In this document: piece by piece, positions 27,267 to 36,268 of the stretch | Numbering within the stretch: the stretch's first letter is position 1 | Layout: the number at the start of each line of letters is the position of its first letter | Made by a program: the position numbers and the translations under genes | Assembly: GCA_002319965.1 (NCBI GenBank) | Contig: DCJQ01000040.1 | Coordinates: forward strand, 1 to 64,000 | Direction: 5' to 3' | Origin: Megasphaera sp. UBA1696 | GTDB taxonomy: Bacteria > Bacillota > Negativicutes > Veillonellales > Megasphaeraceae | DNA: 64,000 nt | The notes under the pieces: model-generated | The model's database searches: none | Seen by the model: only the letters and a program-made list of their open reading frames with translations | What the model was told of the DNA's origin: nothing

Positions 27267-27431
27267 TCACTCCTTATTATATTTTGTGTTGGCGGCAATT
27301 TCTTTTACCGTTTCTAATGGGCATTTCGCGATGTGAGCAATGAATTCATAGGTTACATCTTCCTGCAAGAGCGCCGTAACCAGACGAACCACGCTGCCCT
27401 CTTCGCCGTCCACGTTGACGAATTGTCCCAT
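27267..27431 (-). CDS. Small unknown protein before hydroxyacid dehydrogenase
   Basis: 54 residues, beginning MGQFVNVDGEEGSVVRLVTA and ending TVKEIAANTKYNKE. GAGGAGG five bases before the ATG at 27431 is a strong ribosome-binding site, and the stop overlaps the ribosome-binding site of the dehydrogenase gene. It is helical, with no membrane segment. The C-terminal pattern FIAHIAKCPLETVKEI recalls the short helical tail of Rpn/transposase-like nucleases, but no nuclease domain is attached. I do not know its function. Confidence 0.65.
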   Translation of the reverse strand: MGQFVNVDGEEGSVVRLVTALLQEDVTYEFIAHIAKCPLETVKEIAANTKYNKE

Positions 27432-27662
27432 GTCCGCCTCCTCTGCACTGTCTGCACAACCAAAAGGCCCCATTTACACGGGGAAACAAGACCTTTTTCG
27501 TAAAAATAAACGCTGTATTTACGTTTTAATTATAGCTTGTATGTACTGAAAAAGATAGGCGGCAGCGGTACTTGTGACAAAACTGTTCATCCGTAGTCTA
27601 AATATATCAACTATCTGTTAATGATAGTCCTAAAAAAATAATTATTGTCACTAAAAAGACAA

Positions 27663-27699
27663 CCGCTGTCATCAAGAGATATAAATCTGACGACAGCGG
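27663..27699 (-). terminator. Terminator after htpG
   Basis: CCGCTGTCGTCA and TGATGACAGCGG arms pair closely around an AT-rich loop, with TTGTCTTTTT following on the minus strand. Confidence 0.75.
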
Positions 27700-27728
27700 C
27701 CGTTTTAGTTAGACATTTTTTATTAGCC

Positions 27729-29678
<1,950 letters not shown>

Positions 29679-29744
29679 GGTAAAACACTCCTTTGTATCC
29701 GTTTTCCGTACCGTCAGTGGCATCTGAGGTACCTTCACATCACT

Positions 29745-29772
29745 ATCATACCGCAAAAAGTCAAATAGTCAA
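29745..29772 (-). promoter_or_regulatory. Promoter of htpG
   Basis: TTGACT (29767-29772), 16-bp spacer and TATGAT (29745-29750) on the minus strand, about 67 bp before the ATG. Confidence 0.65.
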
Positions 29773-29822
29773 GTATTTTTTCGGCATAAGCCTGCCCCAT
29801 GGCAAAAGACAAGGCTGCGCCC

Positions 29823-30632
29823 TCATTCGAGACTTTGACGAGGACCGAGTTTTACCGAGCCGCCCATAAAAATCTGCTGCAGCTTGCCGTCGTCATCGAC
29901 ACTGGCGGCAATGGCAATGGTGCCGCCGGGCTGCTTCATATAAGCGGCCACTCGTTTGCCCGTCGTACAGGCCAGGGCCGCGGCCACGGCAGCCGATCCG
30001 CTGCCGCAGCTGTTTTCCCAGTAAAGGGTGTCGGTCCGGCTGACGTAGACGGCAGGGATCATCTCCTGCGTTTTGGTGTCGCAGAGGATGAGGCCGTACG
30101 CCGGGAAATCTTCGCCGTCGACGTAGTCTTTCAAGGCCTGCCAATAGACGTCCTTATCGAGGCCGTCAAAGGTCTCGACGAAGTGGACAAAGTGCGTAAT
30201 CCCCGGCAGGTCGACGCGAAAGAAACGAGCCGGCATACCGCCGACGTCTACCAAAATACCGCTGACGTCGTCGGGATAGGGCATTTCGATAAACGCCTCG
30301 TAGTCCTCGCCTCCCGTATGATTGACCTTGACCGGCAGGATTTCGTCACAGCCCGAACAGGACACGCCGTAGACGCCCTGATCTTTCCCCTCGCAGGACA
30401 AGGCGTAGGCTGCCGCTGCCCGCGAGGCATTGCCGCAAAATTCCCCGCCCATCATATCGACGCGAAGGGGTTTGCCTTCGACACAGGTCACATAGCCGAC
30501 CTGTTCGGCATCGATGTCCGGCCTTGCCAGTAAGGCCGCCGCCAGGGTACTGTGCTCCTCCTTGGGAACAGGCGTCAGCACCAAAATCGTCTTATTGCCG
30601 CTGGGATCGGCCAACATATATTCTATCTTCAT
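29823..30632 (-). CDS. DapF-fold amino-acid epimerase/racemase, substrate unknown
   Basis: 269 residues. Two-domain diaminopimelate-epimerase fold with the two catalytic cysteines in GGEFCGNASRAAAAYAL (near 68) and YWENSCGSGSAAVAAAL (near 208). Classical DapF has MCGNG and ACGTG at these places, so this is a divergent member, closer in motif to the FCGN group that includes the histidine racemase CntK. No metallophore genes (cntL, cntM) are nearby, so histidine as substrate is only a possibility. The start is the second Met (30632) because GGAGC ends about seven bases before it and directly abuts the first. It stands alone. Confidence 0.78.
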   Translation of the reverse strand: MKIEYMLADPSGNKTILVLTPVPKEEHSTLAAALLARPDIDAEQVGYVTCVEGKPLRVDMMGGEFCGNASRAAAAYALSCEGKDQGVYGVSCSGCDEILPVKVNHTGGEDYEAFIEMPYPDDVSGILVDVGGMPARFFRVDLPGITHFVHFVETFDGLDKDVYWQALKDYVDGEDFPAYGLILCDTKTQEMIPAVYVSRTDTLYWENSCGSGSAAVAAALACTTGKRVAAYMKQPGGTIAIAASVDDDGKLQQIFMGGSVKLGPRQSLE

Positions 30633-30787
30633 GATCATGCTCCTTTTTCACGCGGACAGTCTCCGCCGCGATATAATGTCTCTCCTGCTATTTTAGCACG
30701 ACACTTCTCATCATAGAATACGAAGTCGCCCTTTTTATTCCTTTAGTAAGGAAAATTCTTCTCCACACTATCCTTTTAGGTACTATA

Positions 30788-30801
30788 GCACTTAAAAGTG
30801 C
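30788..30801. promoter_or_regulatory. Inverted repeat upstream of SRPBCC-hxlR operon
   Basis: GCACTT-AA-AAGTGC, 126 bp before the SRPBCC start. HxlR-type regulators bind such palindromes, so this may be the operator of the regulator encoded at 31482. This is inference from position. Confidence 0.4.
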
Positions 30802-30926
30802 ATTCTTCCCCTTCCGGCCTGTTTAGGCTACAATAAGGTCATCAGCTGATACAGAAAGTTTCGATAAAAAAATTCCACCGGGCAGCCCATTCCCATCCAT
30901 CTGTGTTATCATAAAGGAGATATACT

Positions 30927-31448
30927 ATGCTGAACGAAATAAACTGGCCCCATGAATACCTGCCGGGGACGACCGACAATTTTGCTTCCAACGAAGTCAT
31001 CCTCCAAGGCGTCTCGGCCAAAGAAGCCTTTGAGAACCTAACCGACACGGCCATTTGGCCGACCTATTATGACAACGTATCGGACGTCGAATTCGACAAC
31101 ACGAAAGGGACTAAGCTTGAAGCAAATACCCGCTTTCGCTTCAAGACCTTCGGCTTTCCCATCGAAGCGGAAATCACGGAATTCGTCGCCCCTAACGGCG
31201 GTCAGCCCGGAAGACTTTCGTGGCACGGCTGGGCCGAAGGCGATGCTAATCACCGCCTGGACGTCATCCACGCCTGGCTTCTTGAAGATTTGTCAGAAAA
31301 CCGCCTGCGCATCCTGACCCAGGAATCGCAAATCGGAAAACCGGCCGCCGCTCTTCACGAAGATCCGGCAGACCCGATGAACGTCGGCCATCAAAACTGG
31401 CTCCGCGGCCTGGCCAAAACCCTGCTCGAGGCGAAAAAGAGCCGTTGA
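30927..31448 (+). CDS. SRPBCC/START-fold protein
   Basis: 173 residues. An SRPBCC-type (polyketide cyclase/START-like) ligand-binding fold is suggested by the start of the pattern SAKEAFENLTDTAIWPTYYDNV, the central strands FRFKTFGFPIEAEITEFV, and the C-terminal helix LRGLAKTLLEAK. Such proteins bind hydrophobic ligands or act on aromatic substrates; nothing here identifies the ligand. AAAGGAG precedes the ATG. The HxlR-family regulator starts 34 bp downstream on the same strand, so they form a two-gene unit that ends at a strong terminator. Confidence 0.75.
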   Translation: MLNEINWPHEYLPGTTDNFASNEVILQGVSAKEAFENLTDTAIWPTYYDNVSDVEFDNTKGTKLEANTRFRFKTFGFPIEAEITEFVAPNGGQPGRLSWHGWAEGDANHRLDVIHAWLLEDLSENRLRILTQESQIGKPAAALHEDPADPMNVGHQNWLRGLAKTLLEAKKSR

Positions 31449-31481
31449 TTCACACCTTGTCTTTTAAGGGAGGAAAAGCTT

Positions 31482-31832
31482 ATGGCTGCTAAAAATACGA
31501 TGTTTCAATGTCCCGTCGAGGCGGCCTTAAGCCTCCTTGGCGGCAAATACAAGTGCATCATCCTCTGGCATCTCTTGGAGGGTCCCCATCGCTACAGCGA
31601 GCTCCAACACGCCATCCCCCAGGCGACGCCGAAAATGCTGACCCAGCAGCTGCGCGAACTGGAAAATACGGGCGTCATCTCCCGAAAAGTCTACCCCGTC
31701 GTCCCGCCTAAGACCGAATACAGCCTGACCGACTTCGGCCGTACCCTGTCGCCCATCATCGAATCCATGTGCGACTGGGGAAAAACCTATATGTCCGACC
31801 GGATTGTGCCAAAAGATTCTTCAGATACATAA
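31482..31832 (+). CDS. HxlR-family transcriptional regulator
   Basis: 116 residues. Winged helix-turn-helix of the HxlR/MarR-like type: CPVEAALSLLGGKYKCIILWH (10-30), RYSELQHAIPQATPKMLTQQL (37-58), then the wing RKVYPVVPPKTEYSLTDFG. The N-terminal Cys is the position used for redox or electrophile sensing in some relatives. GGGAGGAAA precedes the ATG. It lies downstream of the SRPBCC gene and probably controls it. Confidence 0.9.
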   Translation: MAAKNTMFQCPVEAALSLLGGKYKCIILWHLLEGPHRYSELQHAIPQATPKMLTQQLRELENTGVISRKVYPVVPPKTEYSLTDFGRTLSPIIESMCDWGKTYMSDRIVPKDSSDT

Positions 31833-31880
31833 ATATAACTCGATAAAATATAAATGTAAAATCGACAACGGCTTATGACA

Positions 31881-31920
31881 AGCGACTTAAGAGTTTAAAC
31901 CAAGCTCTAAGTCGCTTTTT
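31881..31920 (+). terminator. Terminator after hxlR
   Basis: AGCGACTTA(A)GAG / CTCTAAGTCGCT stem with one bulged A, followed by TTTTTT. Confidence 0.88.
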
Positions 31921-32191
31921 TGTAAACTCATATAGTCAGATACCTTATGGTATCAAGAAAAGAGGAATATTTCTCATTTCCTTCATCCTCATAAAGAGGC
32001 CGTCATCTTCAAAGGCCGAAGGAATCAGCCGAGCCCGAGCACGCACAAGGGCCTCAAACCTTCTGCAGCCCTGTAGCCCCCTTCCGATACGTCAGCCCAT
32101 ATTCGGCTGGAAATTCGGCGGTTCATCTCCCCCCTTGACACAGACGGCACAGCCCGTCATCGAACGACAACAACATAACGCCATCATCAAA

Positions 32192-32232
32192 AACGGTACC
32201 AGACATCCTTCACCGATGTCGGTACCGTTTTT
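32192..32232. terminator. Bidirectional terminator near the CRISPR trailer
   Basis: AACGGTACC (A) GACATC and GATGTC GGTACCGTT pair almost perfectly around a 7-nt loop. T-runs flank the hairpin on both strands (TTTTTT to the right; TTTT to the left on the minus strand). It would stop the CRISPR precursor about 75 bp past its last repeat. Confidence 0.85.
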
Positions 32233-32303
32233 TCATGCCATCTTCAATTTTACGCGCCCACCGACGCGTCAACAAACCTCCGTCAAAGGTATTTAGAAAC
32301 CGC

Positions 32304-32940
32304 GTTTCAGTCCCCCTATGGCACAAACTCTTTTTCTAAAAGGAGTCCATTTGGCTCCGGGGATTTTGGTACGCCGACGGATGCCGAAAAAACAAATAAC
32401 GACGATAGCGGATTGTTTCAGTCCCCCATGGTACAAACTCCTTTTTCTAAAAGGAGCCTATGTAACTCCGGGGATTTTGGTACGCTGACCCGACATTGCC
32501 GAGGCGATCGGTCCTTGGTTTGAGGTTTCAGTCCCCCTATGGTACAAACTCCTTTTCCTAAAAGGAGTCTATGTAACTCCGGGGATTTTGGTACGCTGAC
32601 TTTTATATTTAGATTTACCTGTATAAGAATGGAGGATGTTTCAGTCCCCCTATGGTACAAACTCCTTTTTCTAAAAGGAGTCCATTTAACTCCGGGGATT
32701 TTGGTACGCTGACTGAATCAGGCGGTTAACGAAGAATGTGTATATGGGTACGTTTCAGTCCCCCATGGTACAAACTCCTTTTTCTAAAAGGAGCCTATGT
32801 AACTCCGGGGATTTTGGTACTCTGACCCGGAAACGAAAGTCATCTCCGGCGATGCCGCGAAAGCGTTTCAGTCCCCCTATGGTACAAACTCCTTTTCCTA
32901 AAAGGAGTCCATTTAACTCCGGGGATTTTGGTACGCTGAC
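32304..32940 (-). repeat. Block of six expanded CRISPR repeats with 43-44 nt hairpin insert
   Basis: Expanded repeats lie at 32304-32378, 32415-32489, 32525-32600, 32638-32713, 32752-32826 and 32865-32940. Each keeps both outer parts of the 36-mer exactly, apart from a few substitutions in the first and fifth copies. The 4-nt loop (TTAC on the plus strand) is replaced by 43-44 nt. The insert holds arms ACTCCTTTT and AAAAGGAGT around a 3-nt loop. Spacers between these units are 35-38 nt. The inserts come in sub-types: copies 2 and 5 share one, copies 4 and 6 nearly share another, and 1 and 3 are distinct. The loop of the insert hairpin varies (TCT or CCT) while its arms are mostly kept. Confidence 0.95.
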
Positions 32941-32977
32941 TGGTGTTACATCAAAACTTTTAACACAAAATGGCTTG

Positions 32978-33529
32978 GTTTCAGTCCCCTTACGGGGATT
33001 TTGGTACGCTGACTTGACCGGAATATGTCGCACGAAGCGCCGCGATTTCGGTTTCAGTCCCCTTACGGGGATTTTGGTACGCTGACAAGACCATGAATCT
33101 GTCCGAAGATAACGTCATGGCGGCAAGTTTCAGTCCCCTTACGGGGATTTTGGTACGCTGACCACTTCGTGAAATCCCCAACAGTCTTAACAGCGTTGGT
33201 GTTTCAGTCCCCTTACGGGGATTTTGGTACGCTGACTTCATTTCAGCGTTCATCATAATTACACCTAAGCCTTGTTTCAGTCCCCTTACGGGGATTTTGG
33301 TACGCTGACGCACGCCGTTGATAGCGAGCAAGACGTTGTCGCCCTTGGTTTCAGTCCCCTTACGGGGATTTTGGTACGCTGACGTGAAAACTTCATTACC
33401 CGTGGCATTCATAGAATTGGTTTCAGTCCCCTTACGGGGATTTTGGTACGCTGACGTTGGGAAGAACATCGTAAAAGATGGACGTTTGCTCCAGTTTCAG
33501 TCCCCTTACGGGGATTTTGGTACGCTGAC
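32978..33529 (-). repeat. Block of eight identical 36-nt CRISPR repeats
   Basis: Repeats start at 32978, 33051, 33127, 33201, 33274, 33348, 33420 and 33494; all eight appear identical. Spacers are 36-40 nt. This is the leader-proximal, most recently acquired part of the array. Confidence 0.97.
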
Positions 33530-33753
33530 TCTGTCTCTCAGTACCCGCTCCCAGACTGGGCTCACAGGCGATTTTTTCAAACCTCCGGCTTTTTTCGCTT
33601 TTTTGGGGGACCCGGGTGAAAAATAAAATTGAGGCAATGTCGTTTATCCGCTTGGTTATGCCATTTATCGCAGTTTTGAAAATTTTCAAACCTACGAGGT
33701 TTTTGGCCCTGAAAACGATTTTCCAAAGGTCAGTCGTACTTTGACTTATCTCA
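33530..33753 (-). promoter_or_regulatory. CRISPR leader
   Basis: About 220 AT-rich bases between the promoter and the first repeat. A motif is repeated directly about 105 bp apart: TTTTCAAACCTCCGG near 33577 and TTTTCAAACCTACGAGG near 33683 (plus strand). A palindrome TTTGAAAATTTTCAAA lies at the second copy (33674-33690 region). No protein gene is credible here. Confidence 0.75.
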
Positions 33754-33782
33754 AGTATACGTTTTTCGTCTTTTCTTGTCAA
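33754..33782 (-). promoter_or_regulatory. Consensus promoter driving the CRISPR array
   Basis: On the minus strand TTGACA (33777-33782), a 17-bp spacer and TATACT (33754-33759). It points into the leader and array and fixes their direction of transcription. Confidence 0.88.
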
Positions 33783-33956
33783 ACCCGTCCCACATCAACG
33801 TCGAATCGTCTCTGGAAGGGCCTGTAATCGATGGTAAGACCTCTTTTTGCGTCTTCGTCATTTTTCGGTACCGTGCCGCGAACCGTCATCGAAATGGTGT
33901 GATCATTCCGTCCGGACTCCGCAATAGAGCCCATCGAATAGCCTCTATACGCCAAA
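33783..33956. other. Unassigned segment right of CRISPR promoter
   Basis: About 170 bases between the array promoter and the radical SAM terminator. I see no gene, repeat or cas remnant. Confidence 0.5.
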
Positions 33957-33982
33957 AAGCTGCCTCGCTATGAGACAGCTTT
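33957..33982 (-). terminator. Terminator after radical SAM gene
   Basis: AAAGCTGTCTC / GAGGCAGCTTT stem (one mismatch) with an ATAGC loop, then T-rich sequence on the minus strand. Confidence 0.75.
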
Positions 33983-34006
33983 GCTAAGATAAGCGAATCT
34001 TATTCT

Positions 34007-34669
34007 CTATTTATCTTCGTAGACCCGGACGCGCAAGGTCAAGCCCAAGTCATCACAGATGGCCCGGCATTTTTTGATTTCTTCACTGTCTTCGACCTTA
34101 TCGACGACGGTGAGGACGACGTTTTTCACGTACTGTTTGCAGCTGACGGCAAAGTTCAGCATGGCATCGAAGGACGGCAGGCCGAATTTACTCCGCGTCA
34201 GTTCAAGATACCGTTCTTTGTTGGACGCATTCATGCTGATGGAGATGGTATCGAGGATGCCGCCGCCAAAGTCCGGTGCCGTCGGCCGACCGTAGTCCAG
34301 GTCAGACAGGCCGTTGGTGTTGAGCCGCGTCTTGACCGTCGGATGCTTTTCTTTGACGTACGAGAGGAGCGTTTTTAAATCTTCCAGGCGTTCCGTCGGT
34401 TCGCCGAACCCACAGAAGACGACTTCGTTGATATGGTCCCAAGGGGCCCCGTCCAGTTCTTTTTTGACTTCGTCGACGGTCGGTTCTTGTTTCAGCCACA
34501 GCGTTTCATCTTCGGCCATCTTCTTCATCGAGCGCAGGCAGAAGGTACACGAACAGGTGCAGCGATTGGTCAAATTGACGTACATGCTCCACTGGTTTTC
34601 TTTCTTTAACTTTAAGCCGTCTTTTAAATCGACGTATTGGCCTTGGCCAACTACGGTATACACGATCAT
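34007..34669 (-). CDS. Radical SAM protein of the TatD-associated type
   Basis: 220 residues. The [4Fe-4S] motif CTCSCTFCLR (near 38-47) has the spacing CxxxCxxC (Cys-40, -44, -47 region), preceded by MYVNLTNRCTC. The glycine-rich SAM segment is VVFCGFGEPTERL (near 85). Overall pattern and short length fit the TatD-linked radical SAM family, whose substrate is unknown; no tatD is adjacent here. GGGGA precedes the ATG. A terminator follows 24 bp downstream. It lies next to the CRISPR leader but shares no obvious function with it. Confidence 0.85.
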   Translation of the reverse strand: MIVYTVVGQGQYVDLKDGLKLKKENQWSMYVNLTNRCTCSCTFCLRSMKKMAEDETLWLKQEPTVDEVKKELDGAPWDHINEVVFCGFGEPTERLEDLKTLLSYVKEKHPTVKTRLNTNGLSDLDYGRPTAPDFGGGILDTISISMNASNKERYLELTRSKFGLPSFDAMLNFAVSCKQYVKNVVLTVVDKVEDSEEIKKCRAICDDLGLTLRVRVYEDK

Positions 34670-34683
34670 GATTCCATCCCCTT

Positions 34684-35505
34684 TTATTGTAATGTCGTCA
34701 AATATTCTTCAAAAGCAAGGCCGGCGTTGTGCGGAAGGTCGAGGGTCTCCGTATATTCCATGACCTTGCAGATGAAGTCGGCCGCCTTCTGTACGGCTTC
34801 TTCAAGGCCTTCGCCGCGAACGACCGACGCCGAGACGATAGCCGTAAAGACGTCGCCCGTCCCGCTGCGGTCGCTGCCGATTTTCTTCGTCTTGACCCAC
34901 GACGTCCTGCCGTGGTCGTAAATGAAGTTTCCAATGTACGAACCGCGGTGGATCCCGGTCAGTACGACGCCCTGCGGTCCCTTGTCGGCCAGGGCCTTGG
35001 CCATGTCGGAAAAGTCCTCGTCAGACAGGTCGCACGACGGCCGGTAAGGCCTTCCCAAGAGCTCACAGGCTTCGGTCAGGTTCGGCGTCAGGACGTCGGC
35101 ATCGGCCAACAGGCGCCGCATGTCGTCGCACATTTCCTGGGTATAAGACGAATAGATGCGGCCATTGTCTCCCATGACGGGGTCGACGATGACCTTCGTA
35201 TCCGGTCCTTTGAAGTCGCGGAGAAAATCGAGGACCATGTCGATTTGGCGGACCGAGCCGAGAAAGCCCGTGCTGATGCCGTCGAAGGTCAGCTTATTTT
35301 TCTTCCAACTGTCGATATACGGCGTCATATGGTCCGTATAGTCGTCGAGGTAGTAATCGTGAAAGCCGGTATGAACAGAGAGGATCGCCGTCGGCAGGAT
35401 ACAGCCTTGTACCTTTAAGGCCGATACGATGGGCAGGGCCACGGCGATGCTGCAGCGGCCGTAGCCGGTTACGTCATTGACCAGGGCCAACTTTTTTTGA
35501 TGCAT
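34684..35505 (-). CDS. Pyridoxamine/pyridoxal kinase
   Basis: 273 residues of the ribokinase-like vitamin B6 kinase family. Visible are the start KLALVNDVTGYGRCSIAVAL (5-24), VIVDPVMGDNGRIYSSY near 125, TPNLTEACELLG near 150, and the anion-hole/catalytic segment SDRSGTGDVFTAI with its Asp near 222. It phosphorylates pyridoxamine or pyridoxal to the cofactor form in the cytoplasm. It follows an ECF S-component gene by 13 bp, so it likely traps imported B6. AAGGAA precedes the ATG. Confidence 0.9.
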   Translation of the reverse strand: MHQKKLALVNDVTGYGRCSIAVALPIVSALKVQGCILPTAILSVHTGFHDYYLDDYTDHMTPYIDSWKKNKLTFDGISTGFLGSVRQIDMVLDFLRDFKGPDTKVIVDPVMGDNGRIYSSYTQEMCDDMRRLLADADVLTPNLTEACELLGRPYRPSCDLSDEDFSDMAKALADKGPQGVVLTGIHRGSYIGNFIYDHGRTSWVKTKKIGSDRSGTGDVFTAIVSASVVRGEGLEEAVQKAADFICKVMEYTETLDLPHNAGLAFEEYLTTLQ

Positions 35506-35518
35506 AGAGAATCATTCC

Positions 35519-36073
35519 TTATCTTTTCAGGTTGTAACCATAACCACGGAACGGGACTCTCATGAAACAAGCAGCGATGGCATAGGCAGCCGCCATGTTG
35601 ATGACCCCTTCGCCGATGAGGCCGGGCACCATGGTAAGGCCGGCTTCGAAGCTGCCGTAGAGGAGACCGCCGGCTGCCGTATAGGAAACGACCATCCAGA
35701 CGGCCGATAAGAGGAAGCCCAAAAAGACCTTGAGGGACGTCAGCTTCCACGGCTCCTTATCGGGACGGACGACCCAAAAGACGGCTTCGACCATGACGAA
35801 TTTAATGATCAGGGTCGGCACGATCCAAATGGGAAACCCGCCGATAAGGTCCGACAAGGCCGAACCGATGGAAGCTGCAGCCGCCGCCTGACGGCGTGAA
35901 CTGAACAGGACAGACGCAAAGATGACGGCATCGCCGAGATGGGCATAGCCCAAGGGAATGGGGATGCGCGGTACGAAAGTCAGGATAAAGACCAGGGCCG
36001 TTAAGACGGCAGCATAACAGAGATTGGCAGCCGAAAAGACCGCTGCCTTTTGTTCCATAGATGATGAATGCAT
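35519..36073 (-). CDS. ECF transporter S component, probably for vitamin B6
   Basis: 184 residues with about five or six membrane helices (12-32, 45-60, 68-85, 85-100, 115-135, 150-170). It has the small size and hydrophobicity of an S component of energy-coupling-factor transporters: the start AAVLTALVFILTFVPRIPIP and GYAHLGDAVIFASVLF are typical of the ECF/ABC-type 'tryptophan-BioY-like' group. The energising T and A subunits are not here. The pyridoxamine kinase gene follows immediately, so B6 transport is inferred from context. GAGGAGG precedes the ATG. Confidence 0.82.
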   Translation of the reverse strand: MHSSSMEQKAAVFSAANLCYAAVLTALVFILTFVPRIPIPLGYAHLGDAVIFASVLFSSRRQAAAAASIGSALSDLIGGFPIWIVPTLIIKFVMVEAVFWVVRPDKEPWKLTSLKVFLGFLLSAVWMVVSYTAAGGLLYGSFEAGLTMVPGLIGEGVINMAAAYAIAACFMRVPFRGYGYNLKR

Positions 36074-36104
36074 GTGAAATCCTCCTCACGGATACAGAAT
36101 TCAC

Positions 36105-36153
36105 ACATTGGCCAATGTATGGTTATGATTAATCTGTACTCTATTTTAGAGTA
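36105..36153. promoter_or_regulatory. Two perfect palindromes upstream of the B6 transport/kinase operon
   Basis: ACATTGGCCAATGT (36105-36118) and TACTCTA-TTT-TAGAGTA (36137-36153) lie 32-80 bp upstream of the S-component ATG. They look like operators of one or two regulators; no regulator gene is adjacent. Confidence 0.5.
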
Positions 36154-36268
36154 TATTCCCTCTTCTGTAAATGGGACAGATTCGTTTTTTTCTGTACACC
36201 TTCTTCACGGCTACCTCCTAAAAGGCCCGGAACGACAGAAAAGCTCCCGTCGTGGGAGCTCTTCTCGT

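Larger units (their letters stand above)
31833..32303. other. Intergenic region with two terminators, trailer side of CRISPR array
   Basis: About 470 bases. It holds the hxlR terminator (31881-31920) and a second perfect terminator hairpin (32192-32232). No gene or clear promoter is seen between them, so the second terminator has no obvious plus-strand client; it may insulate the CRISPR transcript coming from the right. The segment 31940-32190 is otherwise unassigned. Confidence 0.5.
32304..33529 (-). CRISPR. Orphan CRISPR array, 14 repeats and 13 spacers, two repeat length classes
   Basis: Fourteen repeats separated by 13 unique spacers of 35-40 nt. Eight canonical 36-nt repeats occupy the right end and six expanded 75-76 nt repeats the left. 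In transcript orientation (minus strand) the canonical unit is GTCAGCGTACCAAAATCCCC followed by GTAAGGGGACTGAAAC. TCCCC-GTAA-GGGGA forms a central stem-loop, leaving ACTGAAAC as a typical 8-nt 5' handle. Orientation is supported by the handle, by a consensus promoter and leader on the right, and by the leftmost repeat (32304-32378) being the most mutated, as terminal repeats are. No cas genes lie within the window on either side, so the effector type is unknown. Cas6-type and type VI-A repeats can both end this way. Confidence 0.97.

Noticed and set aside
32418..33469. Open frames through the CRISPR array with repeated peptides such as SAYQNPRKGTE and VPLRGFWYAD
   Set aside because: They are translations of the repeats and spacers in various frames, with no ribosome-binding site; the region is a CRISPR array.
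30639..36073. cas genes beside the CRISPR array
   Set aside because: All flanking genes have other clear assignments (SRPBCC, HxlR, radical SAM, pyridoxamine kinase, ECF S component).
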